This document shows, piece by piece, positions 59,285-64,000 of a stretch of DNA of 64,000 nt. The stretch covers positions 124,001-188,000 of the forward strand of contig NZ_JAPNOA010000018.1 of NCBI RefSeq assembly GCF_026626885.1, given 5' to 3'. The notes under the pieces were generated by a model that did not search any database, was not told where the DNA came from, and was given only the letters and a program-made list of their open reading frames with translations. The position numbers and the translations under genes are program-made. The DNA is from Parathalassolituus penaei. GTDB taxonomy: Bacteria; Pseudomonadota; Gammaproteobacteria; Pseudomonadales; Oceanobacteraceae. Within the stretch, counting starts at the first letter, position 1; every line of letters starts with the position of its first letter.

Positions 59285-60109
59285 TCATGATCCCGTCGAT
59301 AACTGCTTCAGCAACTCCAGAATGGCGCTGTTCCAGCCAGCGGGGCCTTTGGATTTGGCGACTACAACGTCGGGACGTTGCAGTTCCAGAGTGCCGGATT
59401 GGCCTGGGATCACAATCGGGAAGTCCGCTGCATCAAGCATGCTGCGGTCGTTTTCACCATCACCCAGAGCAGCCATCAATGGACGGTCTTGCCACAGGTG
59501 CTGGTAATACTGACGGAAGAACTCAAGGCCGCTGGCCTTGTTAGTGTCTCCCATCACGTGATAGAAGCGACCTCCTTTGGTCAGGGTCAGGCGGAATTCT
59601 GCCAGCTGGGTGCGGAAGTCCTCGATGTTGTTAACGCTGTCGGTCCACAGCATGGGCTCGGTGGCGGCACGTTTTTTTGCCAGCCAGGCGTTGTCTTCAT
59701 CGAGGCCGGTAAGGGCAGCGACTTCGCTGGTGGGCATGTCGTTAAAGCCCCGAAAGCGGAAGCCGCGTTTGCGAAGAATGTGCAGGGCCTTGAGGATTTC
59801 GACGTAACTGATGCCCAGCACTTCGCTGTTGTAGCCCTGGCCATCGGCTTTCGGAATGTAGATCACGCTGCCGTTTTCGCAGACGAAGGGATCGGTATTG
59901 TCGAGGTCGTGACGCAGCTTGATGACTTCGTCGCAGGTTTTGCTGGTATTAAAAATGACTGGGATGCCGGTTTCCCGCAGCCGCTGCAAGGCCTGGCGCG
60001 CAGGGCGCGCCGAGTAGTCATGATGATCCAGCAAGGTGCCGTCGAGGTCGGTAATCACGACCAGGCGGGGGGTTGGTACGGTGTTGATGATGCGTGGCTG
60101 GGTCGACAT
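59285..60109 (-). CDS. Glucosyl-/mannosyl-3-phosphoglycerate phosphatase (HAD)
   Basis: 274 residues from ATG 60109 (GGAGAG upstream); an ATG at 60136 overlapping the glycerate kinase stop is an alternative. HAD superfamily, MPGP/GpgP branch. Motif I VVITDLDGTLLDHHDYSARP, motif II IPVIFNTSKTCDEV, cap domain with DPFVCENGSVIYIP, and motif IV MAALGDGENDRSMLDAADFP. Removes phosphate from glucosyl-3-phosphoglycerate to give glucosylglycerate. Position directly before gpgS (34 nt) supports that substrate. Confidence 0.88.
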   Translation of the reverse strand: MSTQPRIINTVPTPRLVVITDLDGTLLDHHDYSARPARQALQRLRETGIPVIFNTSKTCDEVIKLRHDLDNTDPFVCENGSVIYIPKADGQGYNSEVLGISYVEILKALHILRKRGFRFRGFNDMPTSEVAALTGLDEDNAWLAKKRAATEPMLWTDSVNNIEDFRTQLAEFRLTLTKGGRFYHVMGDTNKASGLEFFRQYYQHLWQDRPLMAALGDGENDRSMLDAADFPIVIPGQSGTLELQRPDVVVAKSKGPAGWNSAILELLKQLSTGS

Positions 60110-60132
60110 GGTTCTCTCCAGACGGTTGCAAT

Positions 60133-61056
60133 TCATTCAATGCGCTTCACCAGGTGAAGGCTGTTCAGATCCAGTACCAGATCAGCATGCTCTTTCAGGT
60201 CCCGCAGGGCGTTGCAGGTTAGCCGCTCGTAGTGCTGGATAAATCTCGCCAGAGCGTTGGCATCCATGCTGCGGGTCGTGGCACCGCGCCGGTTCCTGTT
60301 ATTTTCGACCTCTTGCTGGCTGCGCCAGTTCAGTACTGCCTGCATTCCGGGTACGCGCATGGTGACCAGTCGGTCAATCATGGCAAACCAGTCCCGGTAA
60401 GGACCGGCCAGCATGTCGTTGGCGCGGTGGCGCCAGCGGCCATCGGTGTCTTCCAGACGTTCCAGTTCGTTAAAAGGAGTTGCCAGTTCTTCCGCGGATA
60501 CGGGTTGGCAACCCACACACCAGCCTTCAAACAGAATCAGGTCGATTGGACCAAACACCTTGTGCCAATCCTGCTCGGGTAAACGGTCATCCGAGGCCTT
60601 GTCAAAAGCGGGTAACTTGAGGATAGCACCGGGTTCGAGAGCTTTCAGGTCAGCAAAGACCTGTTTGCCCAATTCATAATCATGAGTGCCTGGCACGCCG
60701 CGCGTGACCAGCAGCGGATGGGTTTCTTGGCCCAGTCGCTGACGTTCGGCATGGGTCAGGTAGAGGTCATCTATGGATACACTGACTACGTTCCAGCCCA
60801 GCGCTTCCCGGTACAAACTGCACAAGGCGCGGCTGAGCGTGGACTTGCCGGAGCCTTGACCACCCTGGATGCCAATCACTGGTACGCCGCCGATTTCACG
60901 CTTCTGCTCTGCCACCCAGGTAGCGACCGGGGCCCAGACGGTTTCCCACTGTTTCATCCAGTTTTCTGGCATATCACGCAATGCTGAACGGTTGGACAGC
61001 AGTGTTTTCAGCAGGCGTTGATCCTGTTCGCGGGTTGCGGGCCACAGGGACGACAT
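60133..61056 (-). CDS. D-glycerate kinase (P-loop type)
   Basis: 307 residues from ATG 61056 with GGAGG 6 nt upstream. P-loop kinase of the plant/fungal glycerate-3-kinase and uridine-kinase-like group: VIGIQGGQGSGKSTLSRALC (Walker A), VSIDDLYLTHAERQRLGQ, THPLLVTRGVPGTHDYELGK and LILFEGWCVGCQPVSAEEL (Walker B region). Phosphorylates glycerate, most likely to 3-phosphoglycerate. In this cluster it can return the glycerate freed by the phosphorylase to glycolysis or to GpgS. First gene of the three-gene operon. Confidence 0.9.
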   Translation of the reverse strand: MSSLWPATREQDQRLLKTLLSNRSALRDMPENWMKQWETVWAPVATWVAEQKREIGGVPVIGIQGGQGSGKSTLSRALCSLYREALGWNVVSVSIDDLYLTHAERQRLGQETHPLLVTRGVPGTHDYELGKQVFADLKALEPGAILKLPAFDKASDDRLPEQDWHKVFGPIDLILFEGWCVGCQPVSAEELATPFNELERLEDTDGRWRHRANDMLAGPYRDWFAMIDRLVTMRVPGMQAVLNWRSQQEVENNRNRRGATTRSMDANALARFIQHYERLTCNALRDLKEHADLVLDLNSLHLVKRIE

Positions 61057-61362
61057 GGGAAGCCTCCGGTTTGTCGAGTTCATGACAATTTCATTGCTTC
61101 AAGGGTTATAAAGCACTATGCGTGCCAGATAAATAGGTATATCGGCTACAATCCATCCGCCAAAATGCCACAGAATGAGACATATCAGTATGTCCGGGGG
61201 CATGGTTGGCGATACTAAGGTGGTCCTTGTAGCGCATTTGTAACCTCGGTTAGAGTGCGCCCATTTGGGGATTGTTGCCAGATTTTGGTGCAAATTCGAG
61301 CATTTGTGTGTGCCAGTGTCGGCACATGGTCGTCCGTTTTAAATTGATTGGGAGACGTCATT
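61057..61362. promoter_or_regulatory. Glycerate kinase-pheA divergent region
   Basis: No gene. It contains the kinase ribosome-binding site (61062-61066, minus) and the pheA site GGGAGA near 61350. No palindrome, attenuator-like Phe-codon leader or terminator was seen, so classical pheA attenuation is not supported here. Confidence 0.5.
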
Positions 61363-62202
61363 GTGAGCAGGGTTGCGTATCAGGGTTCCGCCGGTGCGTA
61401 TTCGCATCTGGCCTGTAGTCAGGTCTTTCCGGACTGGGAGGCGGTGCCTTGTGAAGACTTTCAGAGCGCTCTGGAGATGGTTAGTAATGGTCAGGCTGCA
61501 CGTGCCATGATTCCGCTGGAGAACTCTACTGCAGGTCGAGTTGAGGAAATTTACCGGATTATTCCTCGCACACGCCTGTTTGTGATTGGCGAGCATTTTG
61601 AGCCGGTGAACCATTGTCTGTTGGCACTGCCGGGCGTCAAGTTGACCGACATCGAAGAAGTGGCATCCCATCCGCAAGCATTGGCGCAGTGTCATCAGCG
61701 AATTGTCAATCTGGGCATGAAACCACTGGCGACCATGGATACCGCCGAAGAAGCGCGGCAGTTGTCGGTCAGCAACAATCGTCATCGCGGTGCCATTGCG
61801 TCAGCGCTGGCGGCACGTTTGTACGGGCTGGATGTGGTGCATGAGAACTTTCAGGATGTAATGGGGAATACCACGCGTTTCCTGGTGTTTGCTCGTGAGC
61901 TGATGCATCAGCAGCGCGATCCGGAGTTGTCGTATGTGACCAGTCTGCTGTTTACCGTACGCAACATTCCAGCGGCGCTGTACAAGGCGCTGGGTGGCTT
62001 TGCCACCAACGGAATCAACCTGCTGAAACTGGAAAGTTATATGGATGGTTCAAGCATGGAAGCCAGTGTGTTCCATGTTGATATTGCGGCACATCCGCAA
62101 GACCCTCGTATGTTGTACGCCATGGAAGAATTGGCTCACTTCGCGCGCGACATTCGTATTCTGGGTTGTTACCCGGCCCACGATTATCGCTCCCGCCTGT
62201 AA
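61363..62202 (+). CDS. pheA: Prephenate dehydratase PheA (monofunctional)
   Basis: 279 residues from GTG 61363 (GGGAGA spaced about 8 nt; the TTG at 61348 overlaps that site). Converts prephenate to phenylpyruvate for phenylalanine synthesis. Motifs: VAYQGSAGAYSHLACSQVFP, IPLENSTAGRVEEIYRIIPR, ASHPQALAQCHQRI, and the signature GNTTRFLVFARE. C-terminal ACT domain (SLLFTVRNIPAALYKALGGF, TNGINLLKLESYM) for feedback by phenylalanine. There is no N-terminal chorismate mutase domain, so that activity must be encoded elsewhere. Only the short form of this enzyme family is expected to look like this. Confidence 0.95.
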   Translation: MSRVAYQGSAGAYSHLACSQVFPDWEAVPCEDFQSALEMVSNGQAARAMIPLENSTAGRVEEIYRIIPRTRLFVIGEHFEPVNHCLLALPGVKLTDIEEVASHPQALAQCHQRIVNLGMKPLATMDTAEEARQLSVSNNRHRGAIASALAARLYGLDVVHENFQDVMGNTTRFLVFARELMHQQRDPELSYVTSLLFTVRNIPAALYKALGGFATNGINLLKLESYMDGSSMEASVFHVDIAAHPQDPRMLYAMEELAHFARDIRILGCYPAHDYRSRL

Positions 62203-62222
62203 GCGGTGGTGTTTGAGCCCGC

Positions 62223-63260
62223 TCAGGGCTCAAACACCTGGTTGCAATCCAGCCCCTGATGACGTGCCTGTAACAGAGCCTCTTCGGCCGCCAGCTGCCA
62301 GTCTTCGCCACTTTCGAATTCATCAATGTAGGGTGCAATGCCAATACTGACGCTGTAGTGGTCGCCCAGACGTTTGATGGCCTTGCGTACCCGTTCGGCA
62401 AAAAAGCGGGCATCTCCGGCGTCACTGTTATCCAGCAGGGCGAATAACAGATCATCGCAGTGATAGGCGGTGTCGGACTGTCGCAGGCTACGGTTAAATA
62501 GCGCTAGCAGGCTTTCGTCATAGTGACTACTGTTGTTGTCAATCTGCAGGCAGACCAGACATCCCGGTTGTTCTGATCGTGCACAACGGGCCAGCTGACG
62601 ATTGAGTGTGTCATCCCAGCTGTGACGATCCCGAACTATGACGGCCGATTCAATGGTTTCGGTGGCTTGTGGTTTGATCTGGTGAGCTGTTATGTCTGGT
62701 GCTGCTGGCTCTGGTTTGTTTGTCACCTCAAGGGCGGAAGCGGCGGGGATGGCTGGTGCAATAATACTGGCACTGCACGATGGTGTGTCCCGTCCTGGCT
62801 GGATCGCTGCCAACTGTAATTCGTGGTCTCGGCGGTTGATGGCAATATCGGTCACGTCGTAAATAATCACGCAGATATGGTCGATGCTGCGCGAAATGGA
62901 CTCCAGCGGAATAATCGCGGTGTTCTGGTACATGAAGGTCGCACGGCCAGTGATGGGCCGGTAGTTCTTGAAATGGAACAGGTAAGGGCGCTGTTCCCAG
63001 ATTGTGAACGTACGGGTTTTCAACTGGAACACCGGTTGGCATTTTTCGCGAAACCAGGTTTCCGGAATATCCGGAAACAGTTTGAACAGGTTTTCACCTT
63101 TGGCCACTTGTGGGCTGAGGCCGCTGTGACTTTCCATAAAACCGTTCCAGAGCTGGATCCGGTATTCGCTGTCCATAACGACCAGTCCCACATCAATATT
63201 TTGCAGGATGTCCATCAGCCAATGGATGTCGCCCAGTTCAATGTTGCCCTGATTGCTCAT
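62223..63260 (-). CDS. PAS protein with degenerate GGDEF domain
   Basis: 345 residues. N-terminal PAS domain (WLMDILQNIDVGLVVMDSEY, RIQLWNGFMESHSGL, ENLFKLFPDIPETWF), then a Pro/Ala-rich linker (~155-215), then a GGDEF-type fold (QPGCLVCLQIDNNSSHYDES, FFAERVRKAIKRLGDHYSVS). The active-site GG[DE]EF loop reads YHCDDLLFALL, so diguanylate cyclase activity is probably lost. The product-strand SIGIAPY is retained. Last gene of a response regulator, CheC-like and PAS operon (stop-to-start gap 9 nt), suggesting a sensor or c-di-GMP/GTP-binding role in motility control. Confidence 0.83.
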   Translation of the reverse strand: MSNQGNIELGDIHWLMDILQNIDVGLVVMDSEYRIQLWNGFMESHSGLSPQVAKGENLFKLFPDIPETWFREKCQPVFQLKTRTFTIWEQRPYLFHFKNYRPITGRATFMYQNTAIIPLESISRSIDHICVIIYDVTDIAINRRDHELQLAAIQPGRDTPSCSASIIAPAIPAASALEVTNKPEPAAPDITAHQIKPQATETIESAVIVRDRHSWDDTLNRQLARCARSEQPGCLVCLQIDNNSSHYDESLLALFNRSLRQSDTAYHCDDLLFALLDNSDAGDARFFAERVRKAIKRLGDHYSVSIGIAPYIDEFESGEDWQLAAEEALLQARHQGLDCNQVFEP

Positions 63261-63269
63261 GGAGTTACC

Positions 63270-63890
63270 TTAATCCAGCAGGTAGTCGATTTTCTGGTTG
63301 AGACGTAACACCGAATCTTCGGTAAACAGCAACAGCAGGTCGCAGTCGACGTTAACCGATTCCATGGTGTAGTGAATCTCGATCGCCAGGGTTTTGGTCC
63401 AGAGTTCGTTACCGGCCTTGAGAATATCCCGGACATTGCAGTGCTGACCCAGCACGACCGGGTGGCCCTGGTTAAAGTGAACTTCCAGCTGCTCACCGAT
63501 GCCCTGAATGCAGGCACCGATCAGCAGGGAGCTGACATCCATCAGCAGCTCCAGCTGGCCGTTGTGGGTGAGGTCCTGTTCGCGCCGGGTCAGGCGCGCC
63601 AGGTCCTTGAAACTGGTGTCGTTGAAGACCAGCAAGGCTTCACCGGCAATGCCTGAGCCAATAAAGCCCTGACACACGGCGGATACCGAGCTGTCTTCAC
63701 CATAACCTTCGAGAGCCATGCGCAGGTCGCTGCTTTCAATCAGGTTGACTCGTGGGATCGGCAGAACGACGTATTCGCCCAGCAAACGTGCCAGACGATC
63801 AGCCGCCTGGCCCATGGCAACGTTGGTCAGCTCCTGATAACAGTCGCGCTGATCATCGCTCAGGGTGACGGTGGGGGATGCTGTATTCAT
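63270..63890 (-). CDS. CheC-like chemotaxis phosphatase
   Basis: 206 residues. CheC/CheX/FliY-type fold: CYQELTNVAMGQAADRLARL carries the active-site pattern E-x-x-N, as in CheC. The second half has a weaker repeat, LMDVSSLLIGACIQGIGEQL, in which the Asn of the second site is missing. VNLIESSDLRMALEG and GSGIAGEALLVFNDTSFKDL fit the inner strands. CheC proteins dephosphorylate CheY-P. It starts 1 nt after the response-regulator stop, so that protein is the likely partner. Full length with one probable active site. Confidence 0.85.
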   Translation of the reverse strand: MNTASPTVTLSDDQRDCYQELTNVAMGQAADRLARLLGEYVVLPIPRVNLIESSDLRMALEGYGEDSSVSAVCQGFIGSGIAGEALLVFNDTSFKDLARLTRREQDLTHNGQLELLMDVSSLLIGACIQGIGEQLEVHFNQGHPVVLGQHCNVRDILKAGNELWTKTLAIEIHYTMESVNVDCDLLLLFTEDSVLRLNQKIDYLLD

Positions 63891-63891
63891 A

Positions 63892-64000
63892 TCAGGCTCG
63901 TACCATGATGCCGTAGTCAGTAAGAACCGCGCGGGCCTTGTCGGCGTCGATCGGTTTCTTGATAAACGCCATTGCCCCCAGTGCCATCACACGCTGCTGG
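63892..64000 (-). CDS. Response regulator receiver, C-terminal end only
   Basis: The minus-strand frame ending at TGA 63892-63894 reads back into the window edge. It shows the end of a CheY-like receiver: ALGAMAFIKKPIDADKARAV, with the conserved KP of the switch Lys region, then LTDYGIMVRA. The gene begins beyond base 64000. No output domain follows the receiver, so it is a stand-alone CheY-like protein coupled to the CheC-like gene. Confidence 0.85.
   Translation of the reverse strand, partial: QQRVMALGAMAFIKKPIDADKARAVLTDYGIMVRA

Overview
The window looks like the chromosome of a motile, free-living aquatic gammaproteobacterium, probably of the Oceanospirillales type. The evidence is gene content: TrmA/DbpA, LptFG, PepA, PdxH, a monofunctional PheA, fatty acid cis/trans isomerase, zwf-pgl, and glucosylglycerate compatible-solute genes. 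Genus cannot be fixed from the sequence alone. No prophage, plasmid replicon, CRISPR array or rRNA was seen.

Layout: (1) 1-6600 holds the end of a flagellin gene, a ParA-like ATPase, a HigBA toxin-antitoxin pair, the overlapping trmA-dbpA pair and tesB. (2) 6.6-17 kb is an accessory zone. It has a crotonase, an IclR fragment, a vapC remnant among palindromic repeats, and an AraC_N regulator divergent from a cupin/carboxymuconolactone-decarboxylase fusion. A MobA-like aromatic hydroxylase, a LuxR-type regulator and hipA-hipB follow, then a zinc alcohol dehydrogenase whose promoter carries the same paired motif as the AraC_N locus. (3) 17-23 kb has small enzymes and secreted proteins: a lipase-like lipoprotein, a GFA protein, proline iminopeptidase, HugZ-like, SRPBCC and GyrI-like proteins. 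(4) 23.4-32.5 kb is a divergent catabolic island resembling the rhizopine (methyl-inosamine) moc system. A MocD-like oxygenase, MocE-like Rieske ferredoxin, MocF-like reductase, an isomerase and LacI and AraC regulators lie on one side; an inositol-dehydrogenase-like protein, a second isomerase and a sugar-binding protein lie on the other. (5) 32.5-46.4 kb has a repeat cluster, an MBL hydrolase, a TD-repeat lipoprotein, cti, an MFS/LysR pair, pepA, lptFG, an RDD protein and pdxH. (6) 46.4-52.8 kb has four tRNAs, an FKBP lipoprotein, a zinc ribbon protein, a degenerate phosphomannomutase-like gene with galU, and zwf-pgl. (7) 52.8-54.5 kb is a mosaic of small inverted-repeat elements around one orphan gene. 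(8) 54.5-61.1 kb has a Cys-rich metal permease and a complete-looking glucosylglycerate synthesis/recycling set. (9) 61.3-64 kb has pheA and an operon of a response regulator (partial), a CheC-like phosphatase and a PAS/degenerate-GGDEF protein.

Two features are not explained by ordinary genes. One is a dispersed structured noncoding repeat of about 240-300 bp in five copies (23.1, 32.6, 33.0, 33.3 and 41.0 kb), accompanied by tandem heptamers of consensus GNCYGRC. The other is a family of short elements with ends like GGGACACTCTGAATAA at 52.8-54.5 kb. The rhizopine-like island and the AraC_N two-promoter motif are the best candidates for new biology. All family assignments come from reading translated sequence and recalled family features; no database search was run.
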